The translations under genes and the position numbers were made by a program. From Pseudomonadota bacterium (GTDB lineage: Bacteria > Pseudomonadota > Alphaproteobacteria > Sphingomonadales > Sphingomonadaceae), in contig JAIUPN010000003.1 of the NCBI GenBank assembly GCA_020160755.1, positions 1 to 64,000 on the forward strand: a stretch of DNA of 64,000 nt, read 5' to 3'. This document shows positions 31,699-40,883 of the stretch, piece by piece (position 1 is the first letter of the stretch; every line of letters starts with the position of its first letter). A model generated the notes under the pieces. It was not told the DNA's origin and ran no database searches. It was given only the letters and a program-made list of their open reading frames with translations.

Positions 31699-33540
31699 GG
31701 GCGCCTCCGGCTTCACCCGCCACACCGACAGGCCGTATCGTCCGCCGATCGCAACGGGCTCCAGCCACCCGGGAGGATGTCCCGCATCGAGTCGCTGCGC
31801 GAGGGAGTCTTTGCTCGCACGGCGATAATATTCGAAATCATAGGCGGTGCGGCAAAACAGGATCAATGTTGCCTGGCGACGGCGAACCAGCTTCTCCGCC
31901 TGATCAGCAGGCCCGACAAATGCCTCCAGCGTATCTGCCATCGCCTTGTTGTTGCGATGATGGCCGGTCGCGACCACCTTGTGATGCGTCCAGAAGAGCA
32001 GCGGCGCGCCAAGATCGAGCGGCGAAAGAAGCGTTGCGCGTGGCAAGGCATTCAGTTCGCGGACCACGTCCTTCGGGAGGCACGTCTGGTCGGCCTGCTC
32101 GGTCGGAGACATCATCTCGTCCTGGACTTTTAACTGGGGAAAGGCCTCGCCCAGCGCCACCGCCGATATCGCCCCGGCCGTAGGCGGCAATGTCATGATT
32201 GCGCCGACGGTTGCGGCCAGTCGCAGCGGCGTCGATGCAAGCGCGCGCGCGCGCGTCCACGCCGAAAGGGTCAACCAGACGCAGCCCGGAAGCGCAAATA
32301 CATGCGCCGTTGCGGCCGCGCGCATGACGAACAGCGCGAGGACGGTCGCCCCCGTCAGCGCAACGAGCAGGACCGCCCACTGCCGGCGGTCGGCCGCGTC
32401 GGGATGCGCGCGCCAGGCCATCGCCGATCCTGTGATGCCGAGAAGCGGCGCGACGATCATCCCGGCGGTGAACCGCGCGCCCGACAACCATACCGGCTGC
32501 CCTTCCAGTATATGCGAATACCAGAAGCGGACGACGATCGGATCAAGCGACGCGAAGGGGCCGCTCGCACATTGCGGCGCGACAAGCACGAGCGCGCCGG
32601 CGGCCAGCAAGCCGGCGAAACCCAAAAGCGCGAAACGCATCGGCATCGACCGCGGCATACGGAACGCGACGGCCGCAATCGGAAGAAAGGCGGCCGCGAA
32701 CGCCGCAATATAGGGGGGAGACAGCGCGTCGCACCAGACTTCGGTCAGACTCGCCGGGCCGCGGGTGACAAACTGGAACAGCACCGCCCCCACCGCGAGC
32801 GCCCCCATCATTCCCGCCAGGCGGTCGAAATCTTCGGTCCGGCCGTGCAGGGCCCAGCGAACCGCAGCCAGTCCGGCAAAGAGCGTGACGATCGGAAGCC
32901 CCTCGATCGACACGGCCAGCAATGCCGCACCGGCAAGTCCGGCGAAGATTCCTGCCTCGCGGCTCGCCGGGCGAATCGCCTGCCACAATATCAGCGTCGC
33001 AAATATGACCTGCCAGCCGTGATGATCGATGTGCAGCGGCCGGAACTGGCTCATCAGCGCTGCCGAGGTTGCCATCAGGATGGGCGCGCCGATCGCAATG
33101 CGTCGATCGGACAGGTTGCGAAAGGCGAGCACGCAAATCAGAAACAGGAGCGCCGCCAGTATCGCCGGCCAGAGAGCCATCACCACATGTTCTGCGGCCG
33201 GCTGGCCGAGAAGCGGTCGCAGGATGAGGATAGCCAGCGCGATCGGCGCATCGACGATGCGCGACCAGTGCATCAACACGCCGCCGTCGGACGGATTGAC
33301 CCGATATTGATGGATGTCCCACCAGCCCTGCCCCGCCAGCAGATCCCGGATCTGGGCCATTCGCATGGTGTCGTCGGGATCCGAAAAGTCGAGCGCGCCG
33401 ATCGCCGGCCATTGCATCACGAATTGAATCGAGACCGCGGCCAACCACGAAAAGCAGGCGATCAGCGGAAGCGAGCGCATCCCGCCGCCCGGCAGCTGCA
33501 CCCGTTCCCCGCGCTCCGGCGCGCGACCGGCACCGGTCAT
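31681..33540 (-). CDS. STT3-like GT-C family membrane glycosyltransferase
   Basis: A 619-residue protein with about 12 hydrophobic segments in the first 460 residues and a hydrophilic C-terminal part. DFSDPDDTMRMAQIRDLL at about 50-67 resembles the first-loop acidic motif of STT3/AglB/PglB oligosaccharyltransferases, and PLHIDHHGWQ near 165 resembles their second loop DHH motif. The C-terminal WWDYG motif of true oligosaccharyltransferases was not found. It is the last gene of a three-gene run with GtrA and an FAD oxidoreductase, and starts within the GtrA stop (ATGA). Transfer of a lipid-linked sugar or glycan outside the cytoplasm is inferred. Confidence 0.75.
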   Translation of the reverse strand: MTGAGRAPERGERVQLPGGGMRSLPLIACFSWLAAVSIQFVMQWPAIGALDFSDPDDTMRMAQIRDLLAGQGWWDIHQYRVNPSDGGVLMHWSRIVDAPIALAILILRPLLGQPAAEHVVMALWPAILAALLFLICVLAFRNLSDRRIAIGAPILMATSAALMSQFRPLHIDHHGWQVIFATLILWQAIRPASREAGIFAGLAGAALLAVSIEGLPIVTLFAGLAAVRWALHGRTEDFDRLAGMMGALAVGAVLFQFVTRGPASLTEVWCDALSPPYIAAFAAAFLPIAAVAFRMPRSMPMRFALLGFAGLLAAGALVLVAPQCASGPFASLDPIVVRFWYSHILEGQPVWLSGARFTAGMIVAPLLGITGSAMAWRAHPDAADRRQWAVLLVALTGATVLALFVMRAAATAHVFALPGCVWLTLSAWTRARALASTPLRLAATVGAIMTLPPTAGAISAVALGEAFPQLKVQDEMMSPTEQADQTCLPKDVVRELNALPRATLLSPLDLGAPLLFWTHHKVVATGHHRNNKAMADTLEAFVGPADQAEKLVRRRQATLILFCRTAYDFEYYRRASKDSLAQRLDAGHPPGWLEPVAIGGRYGLSVWRVKPEAPSGRAE

Positions 33541-33968
33541 GCCGCCGCGGCCCGAAAAACGATATGACGGCGCAGCAAATAGGTGGTCTGGAAGCTGACG
33601 ACGATCGCCGCGAGCTTGGCGAGCCGCGGATCGAGGCCGAGCGCACTGCCGCCCCCGACAATCGCCGTCGTGACGGCAAGACCGACCAATGCCGACCCGA
33701 CAAAGAGCAGTTTCTGGCGGTGGCGTTCACCGGTCCCGCGCGCCGCAGCGCCGTCGGCAAAGACCAGCCGGCTCGACACCATCCAGTGGACCAGAATCCC
33801 GGCGCAATATCCGGTCGCCGAGGCCATCACCGGCGACAGCCCGGCATCGAGCAGCAACAGGAACAGCCCGGCATCGCTGCCCAGCGCGAGCGCGCTGGCG
33901 AGCAGATAGTTGAGCCAGCGAATCTCGCCGCGCCGCACCGACGCGATCAATCGGGTCACAGGTTGCAT
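33537..33968 (-). CDS. GtrA-family membrane protein
   Basis: A 143-residue GtrA-like protein with four hydrophobic segments (about 18-38, 45-65, 87-107, 115-135). Typical stretches are GEIRWLNYLLASALALGSD and HWMVSSRLVF. GtrA proteins are thought to flip polyprenyl-linked sugars for later use by periplasmic glycosyltransferases. It overlaps the GT-C gene downstream by 4 bases and follows the FAD oxidoreductase gene by 25, so the three form an envelope glycan cassette. Confidence 0.85.
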   Translation of the reverse strand: MQPVTRLIASVRRGEIRWLNYLLASALALGSDAGLFLLLLDAGLSPVMASATGYCAGILVHWMVSSRLVFADGAAARGTGERHRQKLLFVGSALVGLAVTTAIVGGGSALGLDPRLAKLAAIVVSFQTTYLLRRHIVFRAAAA

Positions 33969-33993
33969 GGCGCCGATCCCCCCGGCCAAAATC

Positions 33994-35529
33994 TCAGGCG
34001 GCCTTTGCGACACGCGTCGGCACGTCGCGGACCGAAGCCAGCGCGGCCTGTTCGCCCTCGGTGCCGCTTTCATGATATTCGGCATCTTCGTTGACGCCCC
34101 AGATATCATAGAGTTTTTCGCCCGCGACGATGTTACGCACCGTCAGCATCGCGGTCATCATCGCATGATCCTGGTTGTTGTAGCGGTGCATGCCGTTGCG
34201 CCCGACCATGTGCAGCGTCGGATAACGCGCCTCGAGCTCGCTGCGCATCGTCTCGACATGCGCGGCATATTCGTCGTCATAGACCGGATAGGCCTTTTCC
34301 TGCCGCACCACCGCGCCGCCGACGACATCTTCGGGATCGCAAAGGCCGAGGATTTCCATTTCTTTCGTCGCCAGCGCGACCAGTTGCTCGTCGCTCGCCG
34401 CCCAGAGATTGTCGCCCTCGAAACAGAAATATTCGAGGCCGACGCACGCGAGTTCGGGATCGGGCACCATCTCGGGCGACCAGCTGCGGAAATTCTGCAC
34501 CCGGCCGACCCGAACCTTGCTGTCGTGGATATAGATCCAGTTGTCGGGAAACAGGTCTTCGGACCGGATCTTGAGCGCGACGGTCAGGAAGTCGCGATAT
34601 TTGAGGTTCGGCGCCGCGGTCAGCGCGCACGCAGGCAGCGGATGGATACGCGCCGCGAGTTCGCGCATCGGCGCCGAGCTGATGACATGCCCCGCGTCGA
34701 TCACGATATCGCCGTCGGGGCCCGTCGCGGTCATCCGCCAGCGCCCCGTCTTCTGGTCCTGCGTCAATTGCTTGAAGCTGTGGCCCATCAGCACATGGTT
34801 GCCGCCCGCGACGACCTTGTCGCGCGCCGCATCCCACATCATGCCGGGACCGAGCCGCGGATACCGAAAGGTTTCGAGCAGGGTCTTGGTCGCCATGCCG
34901 TCATTCGGGCGCTTGTTGAGCCCGAGGCTGCGCTTCAACCCGTCGAGCACCGCGGCGCCGAGGCTGAGCCCCTTGATACGCTGCGCCGCCCAGTCGGCCG
35001 ACATTTCGTCGCACGGCATCCCCCACACCTTCTCGGTATAGGTCTTGAAAAAGATCGAATAGAGCTTCCGCCCGAACTGGTTGATCGTCCAGTCCTCGAA
35101 ACTCCGCACATTCTTGTTCGGCAGCAGCTTCGCCTGCGCATAGCTCACCATGCACAGCGTCGAACGCACGATGCCGAGGTTCCACAGCGCTTCGAACGCG
35201 CGCAGCGGATAGGAATAGAATTTGCCTTCGTAATAGATGCGGCTCATCCGCGGCCGCTCGATGAAATCGTCGGGCAAAATCTCGTTCCACAGGTCGACGA
35301 CTTCGCGGCTCTTCGAAAAGAAGCGGTGCCCGCCGATATCGAAGCGAAAGCCCTCATGCTCGACCGTACGGCTGATTCCGCCGACATAGACCGGGTCCTT
35401 TTCGATCACCGTCACGCTGTAGCCCTGCTGCGTCAGCTGATAGGCGGCGGTCAGCCCCGCGGGACCGGCGCCAATGATGGCGACGTCGGCGCTCGTCGGG
35501 CGGCTTTTCGAACCAATTGCATCGGACAT
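33994..35529 (-). CDS. FAD-dependent oxidoreductase (UDP-galactopyranose mutase-like)
   Basis: A 511-residue flavoprotein with an N-terminal dinucleotide motif VAIIGAGPAGLTAAYQL (residues 16-32), then GGISRTVEHEGFRFDIGGHR, and the C-terminal HRYNNQDHAMMTAM near 465. The fold family covers protoporphyrinogen oxidase, amine oxidases and galactopyranose mutases; the N-linked glycan-type context and the GGHRFFSKS stretch suggest a sugar nucleotide or lipid-linked sugar as substrate rather than a heme precursor. It heads the cassette with GtrA and the GT-C protein. It is divergent from the patatin gene across 163 bases without a recognised site. Confidence 0.8.
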   Translation of the reverse strand: MSDAIGSKSRPTSADVAIIGAGPAGLTAAYQLTQQGYSVTVIEKDPVYVGGISRTVEHEGFRFDIGGHRFFSKSREVVDLWNEILPDDFIERPRMSRIYYEGKFYSYPLRAFEALWNLGIVRSTLCMVSYAQAKLLPNKNVRSFEDWTINQFGRKLYSIFFKTYTEKVWGMPCDEMSADWAAQRIKGLSLGAAVLDGLKRSLGLNKRPNDGMATKTLLETFRYPRLGPGMMWDAARDKVVAGGNHVLMGHSFKQLTQDQKTGRWRMTATGPDGDIVIDAGHVISSAPMRELAARIHPLPACALTAAPNLKYRDFLTVALKIRSEDLFPDNWIYIHDSKVRVGRVQNFRSWSPEMVPDPELACVGLEYFCFEGDNLWAASDEQLVALATKEMEILGLCDPEDVVGGAVVRQEKAYPVYDDEYAAHVETMRSELEARYPTLHMVGRNGMHRYNNQDHAMMTAMLTVRNIVAGEKLYDIWGVNEDAEYHESGTEGEQAALASVRDVPTRVAKAA

Positions 35530-35692
35530 TGTTTGACTTCCCCACAGGCAAATTCATGCTCACCTCCGCTGTGGCCAATCATGGATAAAAATTGGTTAAC
35601 GGCCCGCCGTATTTCTCGCAAAAGCGCGGCTTCGCGGCTTGGGGCACCCCGCAAATTGCTGTAAACTGTCGGCGGCCAAGGAGGCGCACGGC

Positions 35693-36655
35693 ATGGCAGG
35701 CGGTCTGGCAATCGTATTGAGCGGCGGCGGCGCCAAAGGCGCCTTTCAGGTCGGGGTCGTCCACGAACTCGTCGTCAATCGCGGCGTCCGCCTCGACATC
35801 GTCGCCGGCGTGTCGACCGGCGCGATCCAGGCGCTCGGCGTCGCGCAGGACGATGTGCCGGGGCTGCTCGACGCCTGGCTCGGCATCAAGGGCAACAGCT
35901 CGATCTACAAATCGCGCCCGCTCGGCGTCGTCGGCGGGCTGCTCGGTGAGGATGCGCTTTACGACACCGCACCGCTCAAAAAGCTGCTCAAGGGCTTCGC
36001 GAACGACGCAAAGCTCCGCGCCAGCGGGCGCAAGCTGCTCCTCGGCGTCGTCAATCTCGGCACCGGCACCTATCGCAGTATCGACGAAAGCGTGCCCGGC
36101 ATTCACAATTGGGTCTATGCGAGCTGCGCGATGCCGCTCTTTTTCGATCCCTTGAAAACGCGCGCGAGCGACGGAACCGAGGAACAATGGGTCGACGGCG
36201 GGGTGCGCGACGTGACCCCTTTGAGCGCGGCGCTCGAAATGAACCCGCGCGGCGTGATCGCGGTGCGCGCGTCGCCGGCACCGCGCCCCGGTCCGGTTCG
36301 CGTCTTTCCCGATTTGATCAAGATCGGGCTGCGCGCGGTCGACATATTGCAATCGGAGGTCTCAGCGAACGACCTCGCCGGCGCGGCGCTGATCAACGAC
36401 CTGATCGCGGCACGCGAGGGCCAGCTTCGCGCGCTCCAGAACGAGGGCATCGGCGGCGCGCAGGCGGCGCGCATCCTCCGCCCGCTCGACGTCCAGATCG
36501 CGCGCTACCGCTTCGCCCCGATCCGCATCATCGAGCCGGAGGGAGAAGTCGCCGAAACGCTCGAATTCAACCCGGCAAAGATCCGCGCCGCGATCGACGC
36601 CGGGCGCCGCGCCGTTGACCGCGAATGGGACGCGCTCGAACCGCTGTTGAGCTGA
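35693..36655 (+). CDS. patatin-like phospholipase
   Basis: A 320-residue patatin-fold hydrolase. LSGGGAKGAFQVGVV (residues 9-23) is the oxyanion loop, the nucleophile Ser lies in GVSTG near residue 43 and the catalytic Asp in WVDGG near residue 167. Such enzymes release fatty acids from phospholipids or other lipids. There is no signal peptide and no barrel domain, so it is cytoplasmic or peripheral. AAGGAGG before the ATG supports the start at 35693. Confidence 0.9.
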   Translation: MAGGLAIVLSGGGAKGAFQVGVVHELVVNRGVRLDIVAGVSTGAIQALGVAQDDVPGLLDAWLGIKGNSSIYKSRPLGVVGGLLGEDALYDTAPLKKLLKGFANDAKLRASGRKLLLGVVNLGTGTYRSIDESVPGIHNWVYASCAMPLFFDPLKTRASDGTEEQWVDGGVRDVTPLSAALEMNPRGVIAVRASPAPRPGPVRVFPDLIKIGLRAVDILQSEVSANDLAGAALINDLIAAREGQLRALQNEGIGGAQAARILRPLDVQIARYRFAPIRIIEPEGEVAETLEFNPAKIRAAIDAGRRAVDREWDALEPLLS

Positions 36656-36673
36656 ATCGACGCGGAAGCGCCG

Positions 36674-36973
36674 TTATCGGTTCACCGAGATGCGCGCTTT
36701 TCGGGCCTCATCGCAATATTCCCGGCGTTCTGCGCACGCCGCTTCCAGCGCCCGGATCGATTTTTCCCATTGCCCGGCGACATAGGGATCCTTCGCGATG
36801 ATCGGCGAATAGACCTGCCTGTACTGCGCGCCGCCGATCGGGCCGCGGTCGATCGAAGACCGCACAGCGCCGCCATTCGGCCGCGAGGGTATCGCGGAAA
36901 CCAGCGCCACCAATAGTCCCGCCGCCACCAGCAGGAGGCCCAGCGACGCGACGATCCACACCCTTCTTCGCAC
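36674..36973 (-). CDS. hypothetical small membrane-anchored protein
   Basis: A 99-residue protein of unknown function. A basic N-terminus (MRRRVW) and a hydrophobic helix at about 6-28 suggest a membrane anchor or signal peptide. The rest is hydrophilic with two cysteines seven residues apart in a helical C-terminus (EAACAERREYCDEARKAR). It lies on the same strand as and downstream of the usher-like gene, 90 bases after its stop. Confidence 0.55.
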   Translation of the reverse strand: MRRRVWIVASLGLLLVAAGLLVALVSAIPSRPNGGAVRSSIDRGPIGGAQYRQVYSPIIAKDPYVAGQWEKSIRALEAACAERREYCDEARKARISVNR

Positions 36974-37063
36974 ATCGTTGCCTTCCGGTGCCGACCTCGT
37001 TGTGGTGCTTCATCCCTTTCCCCGCGCGGCACAGCAAGAAGATTGTCGATTTTTCGGAGGCGG

Positions 37064-39835
37064 CTACGGTCGGCCCGGCTCTCCATCCGGCGGCCCGCGG
37101 GCGCTGTTTCCGCCCGGCCCCGCCTCGTCATGCAGCGCGACGTCGCGGCGCAGCGGCTTCAGTATCAGCGAACCGAGCCGGACGCGCGGCGCCGCCTTGC
37201 CGGGCACCGCGCTCACCGCAAAATTGCCGTCGAGCCGCAGCGCCGCCGCCGACGCCTTGCCCAGCCGGACCGTGTAGCGCCCGTAAGCGACGCTTTCGAA
37301 AAGGAAATAGCCGTCGAACTCGGTGGTTGTCGTTGCGCGTACGCGCCCCTCGGCGTCGACGAGTTCGACGCTGAGTCCCTCGATCGGGTTGCCACCATCG
37401 CGGCGAAGCGTTCCCTCCACCTCACCCGCCGCGGTCATCGGCAGCGCGACGCGCGTCGCGACCCCCGGCCGCGGCGACACGACCACCCCCGGCAACGCGG
37501 GCTGGACATAGGGGTCGGGCAGACTACCCGTATCGATACCGATCATCACCGGGCGGAAGGGTTCGAGCCCGTCGATCGTCCCGCGCCCGTCCTTGTCGGT
37601 CGCCGTCTCGGCCGCGGCGTTGCCAGCGGTCAGCGGGACACCGGGCAGCGCCGCTTCGCCGGGCTGGCGGATGCCGTCGCCGTTATCGTCCATCCATACA
37701 TCGGCGATCACCTGTCCGCGGCTCGCGAGCTTCTCGGCGGAGACGCGCCAGCCCCCGTTCGATTTGGGGCCGAAGCTGAAAGCGAGTGCGATCGACGCCG
37801 CGACCGACCCGTCGCTCGCGACCTCGCCGAAACCCGTCAGCTGCAACTTGTTGAAACGGCGTGTATATCCCAGCCCCGCCCGCGCGCGGTCGAGCCCGCG
37901 GTCATAGCCGAGCTCGGTCCGCCATTCGGCGTCACCCTTCCCTGCCCATTCGCCGATCAGCGTCATGCGCGTGTCGCTATTGTCCCCCGCCAGCGAAAAA
38001 CGCGCCTCTCCCCTGACGCGAACGCGCCCGATGCGGGCATTGGCGAGCAGCGTAGCGGTGAGGTTGTCGGGCGGATCGGGGCCGACGGGTACCTTGGTCC
38101 GGCTCCAGTCGAGCTGGCCGGTAAAGGTCAGCGCGCGGAAGCTCGCCGACGCGCGCGCGCTGGCCTCGAGGCTTTCGATCCCCGACCGCCGCTCGACCTG
38201 CCGCACGTCGAAATGGAGCGGCAGTACCGTCCGCCCGAGCGTCACCGTCTGATCGACCGAAATCGAATATTGGCCGTTGATATTACCAAGGAAACGATCC
38301 GACACGAACCCGCCCCAGCCGCGCATCGCGTCGGCGCGAACATAGGTTTCGCCGAACGCCGCCAGCCAGCTCGCGCGCGCCGCCACGCCGCCATTGTCGG
38401 CATAGGACCCGCCGACCTCGAGCAGGGATGGCCCGATCGAGCGGCGCAGCGCGACTTCGCCATAATTGTAGCGGATATTCTCGATCATCAGGCTGTGGAA
38501 CCAGGCGGCCGCCGACGTGCGCGTGTCGAGCCCGCGTTCGATCCCCAGCGTTCCGCGCCAGCCGCGTCGAAACGCCCCGCGCCGCTGGCCCCCGAATTCG
38601 ATCAGGTCGGCATTTTCCTGTGCGAAACCCGCCCAATACCAGGTCTGCTGCGGCGGGATCGAATCCATGCCGACCTGCACCTGCCGGATTTCGCGCCGGA
38701 CCTGCCCCTGCGGTCCGTACAGCACGATCTCGAACCGGTTCGCGCCATATTGCAACGGCACGTCGATGAATTCATAGCGCCCGTCGCCATTGGGACTCGT
38801 GAAGGCGAGCAACTGGCCGTTGCGATACAGCTCGGCATCCCAGCCGGCGGACAAATCGCCGCGAAAGGTCGTTTTGTCGAACGCGTCGGGGCGCTCGATC
38901 GGGCGATTGGTGAGCACCGCGCCGCGCCCCGGAGCCGACGCCGCGACGATCCCCGTCGACAGCAGGCTGACGTCGCCCACGCCATAATGCGTCGCCTTCA
39001 GCGGCCCGAGCAATCGCCCTTGCGGATCGGTGCGATAAAGCCGCATCCGCAAACTGTCGGGCACGCCGTCATTGTCCGACGACAGCCGCGCGTCGAAGCT
39101 CTGCCCCAGCACCTCGCCCGCGGCAAAAACCTCGTAGCGGCCCTGCACATAGGATCCCCCACGCTTGTCCGACACGACACCCGCCGAGGCGACGACATCG
39201 ACCGACGGCGTCGCCCACGCCTGATAGGGCCGCGCCGCCTGCGGCAGGCTTGCGAGATCGAACTGCGCTTGCGGACGGATCGCCGCGGCGCGCGCGCGGC
39301 GTTCGGCGGCGAGCTGGAACGGCAGCTTGTCCTTCGAATCGATCCGCAGCACCGCATTCGACAGGTCGACCGCGAGCGGAACGCCGAGCCAGTTGTTCAG
39401 GCTGTTCAAGTCGACGCACCAGCCCGCGGGCGTATCGCGGATCGTCGTCGCATCGAGGCGAAAGCTCTGGCTTCCGGCGCGCACTTCGCCCGCGTCGCGG
39501 TCGATCGTCAGGCTGCGCCGCTCGTCGAACACCCATCCGGTTGCGCGGCGCAACTTCTTGTCGACGCGCACCGCGAGATCGAGCGCCAGCACGACATCGC
39601 CCAGATCGACGCAAATCCCCTGCGGGGTCTGATAGCCGCGCACCCCGTCGCCGAGGCGATATTGCCCCGAACGCACATCGAACAGCCAGCTATCATCCTC
39701 GTTCGGCGCCCAATTGTCGGCGGCGAGCGAAACGGGCTTCTTCTCAACAGCCTGAACGCCGGCGGGAACGAATCCCGCCAGCGCCAGCCCGGCCAGTATC
39801 GCCGGTTTCCACCGTGCAAGCGCCGCGCGGATCAT
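37064..39835 (-). CDS. usher-like outer membrane protein with SdrD B-type domain
   Basis: A 923-residue secreted protein. A signal peptide ends near residue 29 (GVQA). Residues 40-175 hold two small repeats seen in alternate (CS1/alpha-type) chaperone-usher ushers, with the pattern GICVDLGDVVLALDL and WCVDLNSLNNWLGV. A long stretch from about 200 to 690 has alternating beta-strand character suited to an outer-membrane barrel. VWMDDNGDGIRQPGE near 715 is an SdrD B-type motif, followed by a carboxypeptidase-regulatory-like beta domain to about 890. The classical FimD signature is absent. It follows the PapD-like chaperone gene by 32 bases on the same strand, so it probably forms the export pore of a pilus-like system. 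Confidence 0.72.
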   Translation of the reverse strand: MIRAALARWKPAILAGLALAGFVPAGVQAVEKKPVSLAADNWAPNEDDSWLFDVRSGQYRLGDGVRGYQTPQGICVDLGDVVLALDLAVRVDKKLRRATGWVFDERRSLTIDRDAGEVRAGSQSFRLDATTIRDTPAGWCVDLNSLNNWLGVPLAVDLSNAVLRIDSKDKLPFQLAAERRARAAAIRPQAQFDLASLPQAARPYQAWATPSVDVVASAGVVSDKRGGSYVQGRYEVFAAGEVLGQSFDARLSSDNDGVPDSLRMRLYRTDPQGRLLGPLKATHYGVGDVSLLSTGIVAASAPGRGAVLTNRPIERPDAFDKTTFRGDLSAGWDAELYRNGQLLAFTSPNGDGRYEFIDVPLQYGANRFEIVLYGPQGQVRREIRQVQVGMDSIPPQQTWYWAGFAQENADLIEFGGQRRGAFRRGWRGTLGIERGLDTRTSAAAWFHSLMIENIRYNYGEVALRRSIGPSLLEVGGSYADNGGVAARASWLAAFGETYVRADAMRGWGGFVSDRFLGNINGQYSISVDQTVTLGRTVLPLHFDVRQVERRSGIESLEASARASASFRALTFTGQLDWSRTKVPVGPDPPDNLTATLLANARIGRVRVRGEARFSLAGDNSDTRMTLIGEWAGKGDAEWRTELGYDRGLDRARAGLGYTRRFNKLQLTGFGEVASDGSVAASIALAFSFGPKSNGGWRVSAEKLASRGQVIADVWMDDNGDGIRQPGEAALPGVPLTAGNAAAETATDKDGRGTIDGLEPFRPVMIGIDTGSLPDPYVQPALPGVVVSPRPGVATRVALPMTAAGEVEGTLRRDGGNPIEGLSVELVDAEGRVRATTTTEFDGYFLFESVAYGRYTVRLGKASAAALRLDGNFAVSAVPGKAAPRVRLGSLILKPLRRDVALHDEAGPGGNSARGPPDGEPGRP

Positions 39836-39867
39836 CGCCCCGCCCGCTTCGCTCCGATTCTACCGTG

Positions 39868-40692
39868 TCACTTCACCACCCGCGCCGCCTCGTCGATCGT
39901 GCCGCCCCCGATTTCGCGATCCTCGCTATAACGGATGCGCACCGGCCCCTTGAGCTTCGCGGCGAGTTCCCCCGGAACGCGCAGCGACACTTTGCGCGCC
40001 GACACTTCGGGATAGACTGCAATGCCGCGCGCGACGAGCAGCGGCTCGGGCACCCCCGGCCGCGTCACCTCGATATCGCCATAAACCGAACGGTTTCCGC
40101 TGCGCGCCAGATCGAAATTGAACGCCGGCCCGTCCTGCGTATCGCTCACCCACGCCTCGCCGATCGTCGCGTCGGCGCCAAGGTCGCCGACGCGCACGAT
40201 CACGGGGATCGTGATGCCGTAAATCGGCGTCAGCGCGATCGAGACCCCCTCGCCCGCCGGTTTCGGTTCGGCGGATGCCGGCGCCGTATCGGGGACCGAG
40301 CGGAACAGCATATGCGCGCGATATTCGCCCGGCGGCGTCCCTTCGGGCAGGCGCACCCCGACGCGCACGACCTGCGGCTGGTTCGGCGGCAGGGTGACGC
40401 GGCGCGGGCTGAACGCGATCATGTCGAGCGCGGCGCGTTCGGCGGGCGTGACATTCTCTTCGGCGATCTCGTCGAGCCCGCCCTCAGCGGTCATCCGCTT
40501 GATCTCGAGGCTGATGCGATAGGTCGCGGGCTCGCTGCCGATATTGTTGAGCACGACTTCGGTCCCGCGCGATCCGTCGAGGATGACTCGCGTCGGCGCG
40601 ACGAGCAGGTCACCCGCCGCCAGAACGGGCGATGCCGCGGCGCCGAGCGCAACCGCGGTGAACAGGCCGAGGGCCTTCAAAAAGCGAAACAT
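39868..40692 (-). CDS. PapD-like periplasmic pilus chaperone
   Basis: A 274-residue secreted protein. A signal peptide ends at about residue 25 (VLAA). LLVAPTRVILDGSRGTEVVL and FSPRRVTLPPNQPQVVRVGV match the first Ig-like domain of PapD-type chaperones, which cap pilus subunits by donor-strand complementation. A second beta domain follows to the C-terminus. Start at 40692 gives a normal signal peptide; upstream residues are not supported. It lies between the DUF4402 subunit gene and the usher-like gene in a chaperone-usher order. Confidence 0.85.
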   Translation of the reverse strand: MFRFLKALGLFTAVALGAAASPVLAAGDLLVAPTRVILDGSRGTEVVLNNIGSEPATYRISLEIKRMTAEGGLDEIAEENVTPAERAALDMIAFSPRRVTLPPNQPQVVRVGVRLPEGTPPGEYRAHMLFRSVPDTAPASAEPKPAGEGVSIALTPIYGITIPVIVRVGDLGADATIGEAWVSDTQDGPAFNFDLARSGNRSVYGDIEVTRPGVPEPLLVARGIAVYPEVSARKVSLRVPGELAAKLKGPVRIRYSEDREIGGGTIDEAARVVK

Positions 40693-40803
40693 GGATACGA
40701 TCCCCACAATCGTCCGGGAAACGGCCCCACACCGCCCCGATGGTCGCATCCTGCCTGCGCCAACATGGTTGATATTTCGCTAACCATGCCGGCGACTTGC
40801 ACA

Positions 40804-40844
40804 AAAAAGGGGTCGCCGGACCTGTAGCCCGGCGACCCCTTTTT
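40804..40844 (-). terminator. strong terminator after the DUF4402 subunit gene
   Basis: Bases 40804-40819 and 40829-40844 form a perfect 16-bp stem with a 9-base loop. The stem runs from an A tract through GGGGTCGCCGG, so both strands end in a T tract. On the minus strand it lies 40 bases after the subunit stop and before the chaperone gene, so it would make the subunit message more abundant than the downstream genes. Confidence 0.9.
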
Positions 40845-40883
40845 CACGGCTGGCGGATCTTGGTCCGCCAGGCCCCCCAGATG

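Noticed and set aside
37043..39931. 962-codon ORF opposite the usher-like gene
   Set aside because: Full-length antisense frame in high-GC DNA with biased, Arg-rich composition; the minus-strand frame has a signal peptide and known domains.
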